Positions 1 through 8,240 of a stretch of 36,441 bases of DNA are shown piece after piece; within the stretch, counting starts at the first letter, position 1; every line of letters starts with the position of its first letter. The translations under genes were made by a program, and so were the position numbers. The notes under the pieces are model-generated. The model saw only the letters and a program-made list of their open reading frames with translations. It had not been told where the DNA came from and did no database searches. The stretch spans positions 1 to 36,441 of the forward strand of contig JADGPO010000071.1 of assembly GCA_017882405.1 (NCBI GenBank). Direction: 5' to 3'. Source of the stretch: Solirubrobacteraceae bacterium. Lineage in GTDB: Bacteria > Actinomycetota > Thermoleophilia > Solirubrobacterales > Solirubrobacteraceae.

Positions 1-93
1 GGCGGCAGCCTGCACCTCGGCCAGCGGCCGCGCGGCGCGGCGGTCGGCCAACTCGCCACGGGTGCGCGCCACGATCCGGGAAAGCTCGTTCAC
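1..93 (-). CDS. trpC: Indole-3-glycerol-phosphate synthase, N-terminal part (cut by window edge)
   Basis: Only the first 31 codons are present. The minus strand reads GTG-Asn-Glu-Leu-Ser-Arg-Ile-Val-Ala-Arg, then a charged stretch with RRAARPLAEVQAAA. That is the usual N-terminal helix of TrpC, the enzyme that closes the indole ring in tryptophan synthesis. The GTG start overlaps the trpD stop by four bases (GTGA), which indicates translational coupling and places the gene last in the visible hisIE-trpE-trpG-trpD-trpC run. The catalytic barrel lies outside the window, so the call rests on the N-terminus and on the operon position. Confidence 0.75.
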   Translation of the reverse strand, partial: MNELSRIVARTRGELADRRAARPLAEVQAAA

Positions 94-1145
94 GGGGCGA
101 CCGCGGCGCCCGGGGCCAGCCGCTCGGTGGCAGCCACGAACCGCTCCAAGGCCGCGGTGGCCGCCCCGGAGTCGACCGCCGCCTGAGCGGCCGCGACTCC
201 CTCGGCGAGGCCGGGCGCTCCGCCGGCCGCGTAGATCGCGGCGCCGCCGTTGAGCACCGCCACATCGCGCGCCGGGCCGGCCTCTCCGGCCAAGATCCGC
301 CGGGTGATGTCCGCGTTGCGGGCGGGATCGCCACCGGGGATCGCCTCCGCCGGCGCCGTCGTCAGTCCCAGCTGCTCGGGGGAGACCTCGTACTCGGAGA
401 TGGCACCGTCGCCGGTGACCTCGAATACGCGCGTGGGCGCGCAGATGCTCAGCTCGTCGAGGCCGTCGAGGCTCGAGACCAACAACGCGTGCTCCGTGCC
501 CAGCAGCGCCAGCGCTCCCGCCATCGTCTCCAGATAGGCGGCTTCCGAGACGCCGATCAGCTGCCGGGTGGCCCCGGCCGGATTGGTCAGCGGCCCCAGG
601 AAGTTGAAGATCGTGCGCACGGCCAGCTCGCTTCGCACGGGGATCACGAAGCGGGTCGCCTGGTGATGGGCGGGGGCGAACATGAAACCGAAGCCCACCT
701 CCTCGATGCAGCGGGCTACTGCCCCGGGACTCAGATCGATCCGGGCACCGAGCGCCTCCAGCACGTCCGCCGAGCCCGACAGCCCGGTGGCCGAGCGGTT
801 GCCGTGCTTGGCCACCGTGCAGCCGGCGCCGGCGGCGATCAGCGCCGCCGTGGTGGAGACGTTGAACGTGCGCCGCCCGCCGCCGGTGCCCGCGGTGTCC
901 AGCAGGTCGCGGCGCGCGACCGCGACGGACGCGGCCATCGCTCGCATCGTCCGCGCCAGGCCGGCCAGCTCCTGCACGGTCTCCCCCTTGGTCCGGAGCG
1001 CGATCAGGAAGGCGGCGATCTGGATCTCCGAGGCGTTGCCCCGCATGATCTCGCCCAGCACCGCCGCCGTCTGATCGGCGCTCAGGTCCTGCCGGGAGGC
1101 CAGCGCGTCGATCGAGCGGGTCAGGAGCTGGCCGCCGGCGCTCAA
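90..1145 (-). CDS. trpD: Anthranilate phosphoribosyltransferase
   Basis: TrpD transfers phosphoribose from PRPP to anthranilate, the second step of tryptophan synthesis. The protein of about 351 residues shows the PRPP-binding GTGG loop in LLDTAGTGGGRRTFNVST, followed by the family block AKHGNRSATGLSGSADVLEALG. The length fits the family (about 340). I place the start at a TTG at 1145, because it overlaps the trpG stop as TTGA and is preceded by GGAGG four bases upstream. The open frame runs further upstream, but that stretch is antisense-type sequence beneath trpG. Translation is probably coupled to trpG on one side and trpC on the other. Confidence 0.95.
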   Translation of the reverse strand: MSAGGQLLTRSIDALASRQDLSADQTAAVLGEIMRGNASEIQIAAFLIALRTKGETVQELAGLARTMRAMAASVAVARRDLLDTAGTGGGRRTFNVSTTAALIAAGAGCTVAKHGNRSATGLSGSADVLEALGARIDLSPGAVARCIEEVGFGFMFAPAHHQATRFVIPVRSELAVRTIFNFLGPLTNPAGATRQLIGVSEAAYLETMAGALALLGTEHALLVSSLDGLDELSICAPTRVFEVTGDGAISEYEVSPEQLGLTTAPAEAIPGGDPARNADITRRILAGEAGPARDVAVLNGGAAIYAAGGAPGLAEGVAAAQAAVDSGAATAALERFVAATERLAPGAAVAP

Positions 1146-1717
1146 ACCGCCTCCGCCAGGAAGTTGGCCAGCAACTCCCGGCCCTGCTCGGTGAGCACCG
1201 ACTCGGGATGGAACTGCACGCCTTCGGCGGGCAGCTCGCGATGGCGCACCGCCATCACGATGCCGTCGGCGACGGCGCTGCGCTCCAGCACGTCGGGCAG
1301 CTCGGGCGAGGCGATCAGCGAGTGGTAGCGACCCACCTGCAGCGAGGGGCGCAGGCCGTGGAAGATCGTGCGGCCGTCGTGCTCGATCATCGTGGTCTTG
1401 CCGTGCACCGGCCGATGGGTGACCACCTTGCCGCCCCACGCCTGGACCAGCGCCTGGTGGCCGAGGCACACCCCCAGCGTGGGGATCCGCGCCTCCGGAA
1501 AGCGCCGCACCGCCTCCAGCGAGATGCCGGCTTCGTCGGGAGTGCACGGCCCCGGCGAAACGATCACGCGGTCATAGCCCCTGACCAGGAGGTCAGAGAC
1601 GGTGGCCCGGTCGTTGCGAACGACCTCGATCTCGTGAGCCGGCTGCGCGAGCTCCCCGACGTACTGCACCAGGTTGTAGGTGAAGCTGTCGTAGTTGTCG
1701 AGGACGAGGACCCGCAT
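1142..1717 (-). CDS. trpG: Anthranilate synthase glutamine amidotransferase subunit
   Basis: This 191-residue class I amidotransferase supplies ammonia from glutamine to TrpE. It opens with the family signature VLVLDNYDSFTYNLVQY. The catalytic triad is visible as Cys84 in GVCLGHQ and His170/Glu172 in VQFHPES, and the oxyanion strand is SPGPCTPDEAG. The gene starts eight bases after the trpE stop and its own stop overlaps trpD. A PabA role shared with folate synthesis is possible, as in organisms where one glutaminase serves both, but the trp context makes TrpG the main assignment. Confidence 0.95.
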   Translation of the reverse strand: MRVLVLDNYDSFTYNLVQYVGELAQPAHEIEVVRNDRATVSDLLVRGYDRVIVSPGPCTPDEAGISLEAVRRFPEARIPTLGVCLGHQALVQAWGGKVVTHRPVHGKTTMIEHDGRTIFHGLRPSLQVGRYHSLIASPELPDVLERSAVADGIVMAVRHRELPAEGVQFHPESVLTEQGRELLANFLAEAV

Positions 1718-1725
1718 CTAGACCA

Positions 1726-3210
1726 CTAAGCCCACTCCGGCTGGGCGACCGCCAGCTCGATCGCCTGCATCACGGCCCGGGACTTGGCCACCGACTCCTC
1801 GAACTCGTAGGCCGGCTTGGCGTCGGCCACCGTCCCGCCCCCCGCCTGGACGTGAGCGACACCGTCCTTGACGACGACGGTGCGGATGTGGATGCAGGTG
1901 TCCAGCTCGCCGGTGTAGCTGACCCAGCCGATCGCGCCGCCGTAGCCGCCGCGCTTGACAGGCTCCAACTCGTCGATGATCTGCATCGCGCGGACCTTGG
2001 GCGCCCCCGAGAGCGTGCCGGCCGGCAGCACCGAGCGCAGCGCGTCCAGCGGCCCCACCCCCGGCCGCAGCTCGCCGGTGACGCTGGAGACGATGTGCAT
2101 CACGTGGCTGTAGTTCTCGACCGCCATGAAGCTCTCCACCTGCACCGAGCCGTACTGGCACACGCGGCCGAGGTCGTTGCGGCCGAGGTCGACGAGCATC
2201 ACGTGCTCGGCGCGCTCCTTCTCGTCGGCCAGCAGCTCCTGCGCCATCCGCTGGTCCTCGTCGACCGTCGCTCCCCGCGGGCGGGTGCCGGCGATCGGAC
2301 GGGTGGCCACCCGGCGGCCGGCCACCGTGATCAGTGGTTCGGGGCTGGCGCCGGCGATCTCGAAGTCGCCGAAATCCAGGAAGTACATGTACGGGCTGGG
2401 GTTGACCGCGCGCAGGCCCCGGTAGATCGAGAACGCCTCGATCGGCACGGGCGCCGACCAGCGTTGCGAGGGCACGACCTGGAACGCGTCCCCGGCGTAG
2501 ATGTACTCGATGATCCGCGCCACCATCGCCTCGAAGGTCTCCCGAGACATGTTGGAGTGAAACTCGGGAGCGACGCGTCCCGCTGTCGGCGGGTGCGACG
2601 GGCGCGGGACGGGGCCGTCGAGCCGCCAGCGGATCTCGGCGATCGTGTCAGCTGCGCGGGCGTATGCAGCATCGACATCCCCCTCCGCGTACACGTTGGC
2701 GATCACGGTGACGGTGTGCTTGAGGTGGTCGAAGACGACGAGCGCATCGGTCATCATCAGCGCCAGGTCGGGGACCCCGATCGGATCCGGGTTGGGTTCG
2801 CCGAGCGGCTCGACGGTTCTCACCAGGTCATAGGCGAACACGCCCACGGCGCCGCCCGCGAACGGGGGCAGCCCCTCCAGAGTGGGGATCCGGAAGCGAC
2901 CGAGCTCCTCGCCGGCCAGCTGGTAGGGGTCGCCGGGGTCGCCCAGCGACCAGCGCAGCACCTTGCGCGGGCGCCAGCCGATGAACGAGTAGCGCCCCAC
3001 CCGCCCCTGGTCGGCCGACTCGAGCAGAAAGCACGGTTCGGTGGGGTTCGCGTCCCGCAGCTTGAGGAAGGCCGAGACGGGTGTCTGGCAGTCGTCGATG
3101 AACGTCTGGTGAAGCGGGATCAGGTTGTGGTCGCGGGCCAGCGCGCGCGCGACTTCCAGCGTCGGCGCGGGCCCGGCGGTGGCGCGGGTCTCAGCGCCCG
3201 TGACGGCCAT
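1726..3210 (-). CDS. trpE: Anthranilate synthase component I
   Basis: TrpE turns chorismate into anthranilate with ammonia from TrpG. The 494-residue protein has the N-terminal LLES element ([16 protein letters not shown]) that forms the tryptophan feedback site in this family. It also has the chorismate-binding core blocks [50 protein letters not shown] and GGYGGAIGW. The presence of LLES and the pairing with trpG favour TrpE over PabB. Its ATG lies inside the 3' end of hisIE (20-base overlap), so it is expected to be translated from the hisIE transcript. No separate promoter or leader-peptide attenuator is visible. Confidence 0.96.
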   Translation of the reverse strand: MAVTGAETRATAGPAPTLEVARALARDHNLIPLHQTFIDDCQTPVSAFLKLRDANPTEPCFLLESADQGRVGRYSFIGWRPRKVLRWSLGDPGDPYQLAGEELGRFRIPTLEGLPPFAGGAVGVFAYDLVRTVEPLGEPNPDPIGVPDLALMMTDALVVFDHLKHTVTVIANVYAEGDVDAAYARAADTIAEIRWRLDGPVPRPSHPPTAGRVAPEFHSNMSRETFEAMVARIIEYIYAGDAFQVVPSQRWSAPVPIEAFSIYRGLRAVNPSPYMYFLDFGDFEIAGASPEPLITVAGRRVATRPIAGTRPRGATVDEDQRMAQELLADEKERAEHVMLVDLGRNDLGRVCQYGSVQVESFMAVENYSHVMHIVSSVTGELRPGVGPLDALRSVLPAGTLSGAPKVRAMQIIDELEPVKRGGYGGAIGWVSYTGELDTCIHIRTVVVKDGVAHVQAGGGTVADAKPAYEFEESVAKSRAVMQAIELAVAQPEWA

Positions 3211-3799
3211 CGAGGACTCGCTCGGCGTCGGCGAAGCTCAGCCCTCGACCCCGCATGAGCACGGCCAGGTGGTAGAGGACATCGGCGGCTTCCTCGGCCA
3301 CGCGCTCGTCGGACTCCTCACGCACGGCGCGCACCACCTCCTCGGCCTCCTCCTGGACCTTGGCGCCGGCGAGGCCCGGGTCGTCGAGCAGCGTCGTGGT
3401 GTAGGAGCCGACGGGGCGCTCCGCCGCCCGCGAGGCGATCGTGCGCTCCAGGCTGGGGAGCGTCTCGTACGGCGCCCAGGACTCCAGGTCCCCCCGGTGA
3501 AAGCAGGTCCGCTCGCCGGTGTGGCAAGCCGGACCGGTCGGCTCCACCAGCGCCACCAGTGCGTCACCGTCGCAGTCGTAGCGAATCGCCCTGACCGCCT
3601 GGGTGTTGCCCGAGGTGGCCCCCTTGTGCCACAGCTCCTGGCGCGAGCGACTGAAGAAGTGAATCTCCCCTGTCTCCCGCGTTCGGCGCAGCGCTTCGGC
3701 GTTCATGTAGGCGAGCGTCAGCACCTCGCCGGTGCGCCAGTCCTGGGCGATACACGGGACGAGCCCGCGCTCGTCAAAGGCGATCTCGGCGTCGTCCAT
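3191..3799 (-). CDS. hisIE: Bifunctional phosphoribosyl-AMP cyclohydrolase / phosphoribosyl-ATP pyrophosphatase
   Basis: The 202-residue fusion carries out steps 2 and 3 of histidine synthesis. Residues 1 to about 110 are the HisI cyclohydrolase, with [11 protein letters not shown], the metal-ligand region [13 protein letters not shown] and [12 protein letters not shown]. Residues from about 115 are the HisE pyrophosphatase, an all-alpha MazG-like domain with [13 protein letters not shown] and [10 protein letters not shown] carrying the acidic metal ligands. It is the first gene of the visible his/trp unit and overlaps trpE by 20 bases. No Shine-Dalgarno precedes the ATG. Instead a TAGAAT hexamer lies eight bases upstream, which suggests a leaderless mRNA. 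Confidence 0.95.
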   Translation of the reverse strand: MDDAEIAFDERGLVPCIAQDWRTGEVLTLAYMNAEALRRTRETGEIHFFSRSRQELWHKGATSGNTQAVRAIRYDCDGDALVALVEPTGPACHTGERTCFHRGDLESWAPYETLPSLERTIASRAAERPVGSYTTTLLDDPGLAGAKVQEEAEEVVRAVREESDERVAEEAADVLYHLAVLMRGRGLSFADAERVLDGRHGR

Positions 3800-3807
3800 G
3801 CGCCGAG

Positions 3808-3830
3808 ATTCTAGTGTCGTGATTCGACAC
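3808..3830 (-). promoter_or_regulatory. hisIE promoter -10 with palindromic candidate operator
   Basis: On the minus strand TAGAAT (3813..3808) is a near-consensus -10 that ends eight bases before the hisIE ATG. Immediately upstream, 3814-3830 is a perfect inverted repeat, GTGTCG-N5-CGACAC. It is exactly 17 bases long, the usual -35/-10 spacer length. A repressor bound there would block RNA polymerase. No good -35 hexamer is visible. The palindrome also lies within the end of the response-regulator remnant, so chance cannot be excluded. Confidence 0.45.
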
Positions 3831-4099
3831 CAGGGGCGGGCGCCCAGTCGGTCAGACCGGTGAGCCGAGCGTGACCACTTGTCTCTCCGTTGGGGAGCTC
3901 GACAATCTCAAACCAGTACTGCGTCCATGTCTTCATCACGTCGACCAGGCCGCCGAACGTCACCGGCTTGGTGATGAACGAGCTGACACCGAGGCGGCGG
4001 ACCTCCTCGGTAAAACGGCCCTCGTGACGGAGGTAGTCCAGGAGGTCCTGACCGTCCGTCGACCACGAACTTCATCTCGTTGGCATGGTCCCACCACAA
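3811..4099 (-). pseudogene. Broken CheY-like response regulator remnant
   Basis: Between era and hisIE the minus strand encodes pieces of a response-regulator receiver domain of the Rcp1-like type. The first piece (about 4099-4057) reads NEMKFVVDG. After a frameshift the second piece (about 4056-3811) reads DGQDLLDYLRHEGRFTEE, then RRLGVSSFITKPVTFGGLVD, and ends with YWFEIVELP and a stop. The shift coincides with a directly repeated GACG, as if four bases had been duplicated. The segment that should carry the phospho-accepting Asp (between REGRF and RRLG), and the N-terminal Asp pair, are absent. The order of motifs and the KP-V-x-F element make the family call fairly firm; the product cannot be a working receiver. 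No start codon or ribosome-binding site of its own is seen. Confidence 0.6.
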
Positions 4100-4102
4100 C
4101 CT

Positions 4103-5020
4103 CTATTCGATACCCAAACGGTCCAGCACGCGCTCGTCTCCCCGCCAATGGCGGCGCACCCGGACCGACAGCTCGAGATGCACCTGGGTGCCCAGCTCGC
4201 GCTCGATCGTCCGCCGGGCGGCGACACCGATCGACTTGATCATCCGGCCACCGGCGCCGATCAGGATGCCCTTCTGGGATTCGGTCTCCGACAGCACCAC
4301 GGCCTCGATCCGCACCAGGTCGGGGCGCGGATACTGAATGTCCTCCACTTCGACCTCCACCGCGTGGGGCAGCTCCTCGCGGGTGCGGGCCAGCACCTGC
4401 TCTCTGACCAGCTCTGCAAGCCGTACCGACGGCTCCTGATCCGAGCGCTGGCCGGCGGAGAAGTACAGCGGCCCGGCGGGCAGCAGGGTCACCAGGTGCT
4501 CGACGAGGCGGGGCACGCCCGCGCCCGTGCGGGCGGACACGGGAAAAATCTCATCGGCCACCTCCAGGCTCGCGGCGTCGGCCAGCGTGGCCGCGATCCG
4601 CGCCTTCTCGGCCCGGTCGACCTTGTTGACGGCGATCGCCACCGGGACTTTCGCGGCGCGCAGCAGCGCGGCGATGAACCGGTCTCCCGGACCGACGCCC
4701 TGCTGAGCGTTGACGACCAGCAGGCAGCCGTCGGCATCGGCCAGTTCACGCTCCACCCGGCGCTGCATGCGCTCGGTGAGCGTGTCGCGGGGGCGCTGCA
4801 CGCCGGGCAGGTCGACCAGCACCAGCTGCCAGTCGGGCCCGGTCGCCACTCCGCGGATCGCCCGCCGGGTGGTCTGGGGCTTGTCGGAGACGATCGCCAC
4901 GTTCACGCCGACGATCGAGTTGGCCAGCGTGGACTTGCCCACGTTGGGGCGGCCCGCCAGGGCGACGAAGCCCGACCTGGTCACGGGCCCGGCCTTAGCC
5001 TTCGCGCTCAGCTGACCCAC
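4103..5020 (-). CDS. era: GTPase Era, 16S rRNA maturation factor
   Basis: Era is an essential GTPase that binds the 3' end of 16S rRNA and helps assemble the 30S subunit. The 305-residue protein shows G1 GRPNVGKST (residues 23-31), the switch II region DLPG and G4 NKVD. The C-terminal KH domain includes the conserved block GILIGAGGRMIKSIG, then VHLELSVRVRRHW. The length is typical. The GTG start overlaps the last 13 bases of ybeY, consistent with a coupled ybeY-era pair. Its stop lies directly against the response-regulator remnant. Confidence 0.97.
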   Translation of the reverse strand: MGQLSAKAKAGPVTRSGFVALAGRPNVGKSTLANSIVGVNVAIVSDKPQTTRRAIRGVATGPDWQLVLVDLPGVQRPRDTLTERMQRRVERELADADGCLLVVNAQQGVGPGDRFIAALLRAAKVPVAIAVNKVDRAEKARIAATLADAASLEVADEIFPVSARTGAGVPRLVEHLVTLLPAGPLYFSAGQRSDQEPSVRLAELVREQVLARTREELPHAVEVEVEDIQYPRPDLVRIEAVVLSETESQKGILIGAGGRMIKSIGVAARRTIERELGTQVHLELSVRVRRHWRGDERVLDRLGIE

Positions 5021-5403
5021 CGCATCAGCTCTGCCTGCAGCGCCAGCATCTCGCCGTGATCGGTTTCGTGGTCCATGCCGCTCAGATGCAGAGCACCATG
5101 CACCACCGCCTCGCGCAAGTCAACGGTGTGCTCCGGACAGATGATGATGTCTCCCAGCTCACGGGGGCCGGCGCTGGGAGCGTCCTCGTCGACGCCGAAG
5201 GACAGCACGTCGGTGGGCAGGTCGATCTGCCGGTACTCCCGGTTGAGCTCGCGGCTGCGTCCCGCGTCGACGAACTCGATCGCGACGTGGCCCTCGTCGA
5301 TCCCGGCGGAGGAGAGCGCCAGCGCGCACAGTTCCTCCAATTCCACCGCCGTTGGGCCGCTGTCGCTGGAGACCTCGATTCCGATCACCTCGACGTCGAG
5401 CAT
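5008..5403 (-). CDS. ybeY: Endoribonuclease YbeY (rRNA maturation)
   Basis: YbeY is a zinc-dependent single-strand endoribonuclease used in 16S rRNA 3' processing and ribosome quality control. The 131-residue protein ends with the family zinc motif VVHGALHLSGMDHE, in which His102, His106 and His112 are the ligands. The upstream LPTDVLSFG block is also conserved. It sits between phoH and era, the order commonly found in bacteria, with a 14-base gap to phoH and an overlap with era. I see nothing unusual in it. Confidence 0.95.
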   Translation of the reverse strand: MLDVEVIGIEVSSDSGPTAVELEELCALALSSAGIDEGHVAIEFVDAGRSRELNREYRQIDLPTDVLSFGVDEDAPSAGPRELGDIIICPEHTVDLREAVVHGALHLSGMDHETDHGEMLALQAELMRWVS

Positions 5404-5417
5404 CCGGCGCCCCCTCG

Positions 5418-7469
5418 CTAGGCGCGCTTACGGGGCCGCAGCTCGGGCGCCAGGCGTTGGGAGTGCTCGTCATAGGCGGCCACGATCCGCCGCACGAGCT
5501 TGTGGCGCACCACGTCCTCGTCACCGAAGCGCACGAACTGCACGTCCTCAACGTGATCGAGGACGTCGGCCACGGCCACCAGGCCGGACGCCTGCTCGCG
5601 CGGGAGGTCGATCTGGGTGATGTCGCCGGTCACCACCACCTTGGAGCTGAAGCCCAGGCGGGTAAGGAACATCTTCATCTGCTCGGGACTGGTGTTCTGA
5701 GCCTCGTCGAGGATGATGAAGCTGTCGTTGAGCGTGTTGTGGGTGACCAGGTAGTCGTCGGTCACGTAGAGCGAATCGGCGGCGGCGACCTGAATGCAGA
5801 CGGTCTCCATCTCGCCTGCCGGCTCGATGGCGTCGATGTAGCGCATCGGTCGCCCACCGCCATGGGTTTCATAAAGGCGTCGCTTGCGCTCCAGACGAAA
5901 CGGCTCGATCCCAGCCGGCAGGCGGATATCGATCACGAACGCATCGTGCCGATGCTCAACTGGTCGGCCGTCAGCGCGGCCCGGGCGGCGTCCATGGGCC
6001 TCACGCCGCCGCCAGTTCGCCACGCCGCCCAGCGAGCGAACGAGGTAGGCGACGTCGTCACGCAGCATCTCTGAGCACGTCGTGTACTGAATCCGGCACG
6101 TCCGTTCTCGCTGGGTCACGGGGCCGCCATCGCTGTCGAGCAGACCCTGGAGTACGGCGATTCGGACTGCGGCGGAGTTGTGGAGGTACAGCTCTGGGAC
6201 GAACTTGCTGTGCGATCTCGTCCCCGCCAGCCCAAGTTCCCGGAGTGCGGCGGTGACCGGGTTGGCGACGATTACGCCACCACGATGGCCGTCGACATGC
6301 CGGAGGACGTAGTCGATGCCGCCCTTCGGTTGAAGTTCGATACCGGCCAGCGAGCTCTCGAGGGCGCGGCCAAGCTCCAGGTCCGCGGTGGCGAAAGTCG
6401 GCGTCGTCGAGGTCGTGAGGCAGCCGTCACCGAGCAGAAGGCCCAGCCCGTACGGATCGATCGGAACCTCTGCCGCCGGGAGCTCGGCGGGGGCCGAGAG
6501 CAGCGGCAGCTCGAACCGGTGCTGGTGGAAGGAGCGGAGCCGGCCGATCATCTCCTGCGTCTCGAGCACGCGCCCGGGCTTGCCCCGACGGCGATCGGAG
6601 GCGGTGAACACTTGCCAGAGGTGCTCGGAGCAGCACAGCGTCGAGGCCCCGTCCTGGGTCCGCAGCCGGTAGACGGGCTTGCGGCCCTGCGGATATACGC
6701 CAATCACCGGCGTCGGCCGTCCGTCGGAGCCGATCACCAGGTCTCCGACGCGCAGATTCCCGATCGGTCGAAAGCCGGACGGGGTGAGCACCCCGCTCGA
6801 CAGGGGTTGAGCTCTGCCTCTCATAAAAGCCAGCGGCGCGACCTCGATCACGCCGCGCTCCAGGTGCTGGGAGACGCGCTCGGGCTCCAGCATGTCGTGC
6901 AAAGCGTCGAACAGGGGGCGCAGGTAGGGGTCGACCTTGGCCATCAGGTCCCCGGGGAGGAAGCCCAGGCGCTCGCCGGCCTCGACCGCCGGGCGCGTGA
7001 GGATGATCCGGTTGACCTCGCGCCGGCTGAGCGCCGCCGCGGCCAGCGCCACCGCCAAAAACGTCTTGCCGGTGCCGGCCGGCCCGATCCCGAACGTGAT
7101 CGTGTTGTTGCGGATCGAGTCGACGTAGCGCTTCTGGTTGACGGTCTTGGGAGCGACCTTGGTGGCGCGATGGCGCCAGACGACGTCCTCCAGGATCTCC
7201 GACGGCGATTCGTGCTCGTCCAGCGCCCGGGTCACGGCCTCGACCGTCCCGGGGACGATCTCGTGTCCCTGGCTGATGAGATCCGACAGCTCCCGCACCA
7301 CCGCGGCGCCGGCGTCGACCGCCGCGGCGTCGCCCTCCAGCGTGAGCATGTTGCCGCGCAGGAACACGTCGCAATCCAGATGCCCGTCCAGGGTGCGCAG
7401 GATCGCGTCCTGACTGCCGGCCAGCTCGGCCGCAACCGCGTTATCCAGCTCGATGGTCCGTTTAGCCAC
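5418..7469 (-). CDS. phoH: PhoH family ATPase, interrupted in frame by an intein
   Basis: The 683-residue precursor is a PhoH-like P-loop ATPase split by an intein. The N-extein is residues 1-219 and includes an N-terminal RNA-binding-type region and Walker A GPAGTGKT (129-136). The C-extein is residues 579-683, starting at TLNDSF and containing Walker [10 protein letters not shown], then [10 protein letters not shown]. Joining the two gives the normal [18 protein letters not shown] sequence and a PhoH of about 324 residues. ATP hydrolysis should therefore depend on splicing, because Walker A and B lie on opposite sides. The exact role of PhoH is unsettled; ybeY and era next door point to RNA metabolism. 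The GTG start overlaps the yqeY stop by one base. Confidence 0.96.
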   Translation of the reverse strand: MAKRTIELDNAVAAELAGSQDAILRTLDGHLDCDVFLRGNMLTLEGDAAAVDAGAAVVRELSDLISQGHEIVPGTVEAVTRALDEHESPSEILEDVVWRHRATKVAPKTVNQKRYVDSIRNNTITFGIGPAGTGKTFLAVALAAAALSRREVNRIILTRPAVEAGERLGFLPGDLMAKVDPYLRPLFDALHDMLEPERVSQHLERGVIEVAPLAFMRGRAQPLSSGVLTPSGFRPIGNLRVGDLVIGSDGRPTPVIGVYPQGRKPVYRLRTQDGASTLCCSEHLWQVFTASDRRRGKPGRVLETQEMIGRLRSFHQHRFELPLLSAPAELPAAEVPIDPYGLGLLLGDGCLTTSTTPTFATADLELGRALESSLAGIELQPKGGIDYVLRHVDGHRGGVIVANPVTAALRELGLAGTRSHSKFVPELYLHNSAAVRIAVLQGLLDSDGGPVTQRERTCRIQYTTCSEMLRDDVAYLVRSLGGVANWRRREAHGRRPGRADGRPVEHRHDAFVIDIRLPAGIEPFRLERKRRLYETHGGGRPMRYIDAIEPAGEMETVCIQVAAADSLYVTDDYLVTHNTLNDSFIILDEAQNTSPEQMKMFLTRLGFSSKVVVTGDITQIDLPREQASGLVAVADVLDHVEDVQFVRFGDEDVVRHKLVRRIVAAYDEHSQRLAPELRPRKRA
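5736..6812 (-). mobile_element. Class 3-type intein with LAGLIDADG homing endonuclease in PhoH
   Basis: The insertion covers precursor residues 220-578 (359 residues). It begins with Ala rather than Cys or Ser ([13 protein letters not shown]), continues with the block A pattern [12 protein letters not shown], and ends in VTHN before Thr579. Class 3 inteins lack residue-1 Cys/Ser and use a Trp-Cys-Thr motif. Here the candidates are Trp285 after the block B His (SEHLW), Cys558 at block F (VCIQV) and Thr576 just before the terminal His-Asn. Two LAGLIDADG-like helices, GLGLLLGDG (341-349) and [10 protein letters not shown] (439-448), mark a homing endonuclease with both acidic residues intact. 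The reading frame is open throughout, so both splicing and endonuclease could be active. Codons such as TTT, AAT, ATT, GTA, TAT and CAA near its start are scarce in neighbouring genes and suggest transfer. Confidence 0.9.
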
Positions 7470-7900
7470 TACGCGCTCAGCGCCTCGCGCACCGCAGCCG
7501 ACGCGCGCTTGCCGTCGGCCCGACCGCCGGAGGCGGCCATCACCGCTTTCATCACCTGGCCCATGTCGCGGGGGCTGCTGGCGCCGGTGTCGGCGATCGC
7601 CTTGCTGACGATCGTCTGAAGCTCGGAATCATCGAGCTCGGCGGGCAGGTAGCCGGCGATCAAGGCGGCCTCTGATTCCTCCTGGTTGGCCAGCTCGGGC
7701 CGGCCGCCGTCGCGGAACTGGGCGGCCGCGTCCAGTCGGCGCTTGCGCTCGCGCCGCAGCACCGCCAGCTCGTCGCCGGCGCCCTCCTTGGTGTCCTTCT
7801 GAAGCTCGGACAGGACCAAGCGCAGCGCGCCCACGCGCTGTTTTTCGCCCGCCTTCATGGCGATCGTCACGTCGGCTCGCAGCTGTTCGGTGATGCTCAT
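7469..7900 (-). CDS. yqeY: GatB/YqeY domain protein
   Basis: This small protein of about 143 residues is of the YqeY family, related to the tRNA-binding tail domain of GatB. Its function is not settled; a link to tRNA or translation is inferred from the domain. Visible family features are ITEQLRADVTIAMKAGEKQRVGALRLVLSE cut short here, the central EESEAALIAGYLPAEL and the C-terminal DMGQVMKAVM. I chose the ATG at 7900, preceded by AAGGGTGG at suitable spacing. An in-frame GTG at 7909 is an alternative and would follow a TATCCT -10-like hexamer by five bases. The stop overlaps the phoH GTG by one base. Confidence 0.9.
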   Translation of the reverse strand: MSITEQLRADVTIAMKAGEKQRVGALRLVLSELQKDTKEGAGDELAVLRRERKRRLDAAAQFRDGGRPELANQEESEAALIAGYLPAELDDSELQTIVSKAIADTGASSPRDMGQVMKAVMAASGGRADGKRASAAVREALSA

Positions 7901-7993
7901 TCGTGCCACCCTTGAGGATAGCCCCGCGGTCGGCTGGGTGGCAGCCGGGTCCCGTCGGCCTGCAGCTCCAGCAGCAGACCAACTTCACCGCGA

Positions 7994-8031
7994 ACGAGGC
8001 CACGCGCCCAGAAGGTAGCGCGTGGCCTCGT
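7994..8031. terminator. 14-bp hairpin after the hrcA-dnaJ-prmA unit
   Basis: A perfect 14-bp stem (7994-8007 pairing with 8018-8031) encloses a 10-base loop. It lies just after the stop of the small ORF at 8040 and upstream of yqeY on the minus strand. There is no T-run on either side, as is common for terminator hairpins in high-GC actinobacteria. The stem is strong enough to separate the two operons, but transcription data are lacking. Confidence 0.6.
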
Positions 8032-8039
8032 CCGACGGC

Positions 8040-8237
8040 TCAGCTGCGATTGCCGCTCGCGATCGGCCGACGTTCGTACGCCTCGATCATCAGATCACGC
8101 TGCGGTGTCCTCGGAACAGCACGCGTAGAGAGGAGAGAGGGCTCTTGCGGATGTCCGGCCCGAGGCTTGGGCCGCGGCGCCACCACGTCGAGGAGTAGGC
8201 CACCGATCGTCACGCCGATTGCGAGTGGATTTGGCAA
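8040..8237 (-). CDS. Small unknown protein with perfect Shine-Dalgarno
   Basis: This is a 65-codon frame starting at TTG. The N-terminal 20 residues are mostly hydrophobic (LAIGVTIGGLLLDVV), followed by a Pro/Arg-rich tail. I recognise no family. It follows prmA by 30 bases and ends at a strong hairpin, so it would be the last gene of hrcA-dnaJ-prmA. The case for translation is the ribosome-binding site, which matches the 16S rRNA tail over ten bases at proper spacing. Against it, codon use is unlike the neighbours (AAT, CCA, GCA, CTA, ACA, TCT, GTT, AGG all occur), which points to a young, transferred or non-conserved ORF. A short membrane peptide is possible but unproven. Confidence 0.45.
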   Translation of the reverse strand: MPNPLAIGVTIGGLLLDVVAPRPKPRAGHPQEPSLLSTRAVPRTPQRDLMIEAYERRPIASGNRS

Positions 8238-8240
8238 CTG

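Noticed and set aside
1852..3258. Plus-strand open frame of 468 codons opposite trpE
   Set aside because: Antisense shadow of trpE with no recognisable motif.
3800..4102. A small intact gene on the minus strand at 3908-4099
   Set aside because: The open frame is only the N-terminal piece of the broken response regulator read past its frameshift; the downstream part of that frame has no similarity to the domain.
4085..5059. Plus-strand open frame opposite era
   Set aside because: Low-complexity antisense translation; era is unambiguous on the minus strand.
6180..7619. Plus-strand open frame opposite phoH and the intein
   Set aside because: No domain, and it crosses the end of yqeY; it is a shadow of the minus-strand coding frame.
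7914..7920. TATCCT as a yqeY promoter -10
   Set aside because: It lies five bases from a GTG and 14 from the preferred ATG with no -35; the start is too uncertain to claim a promoter.
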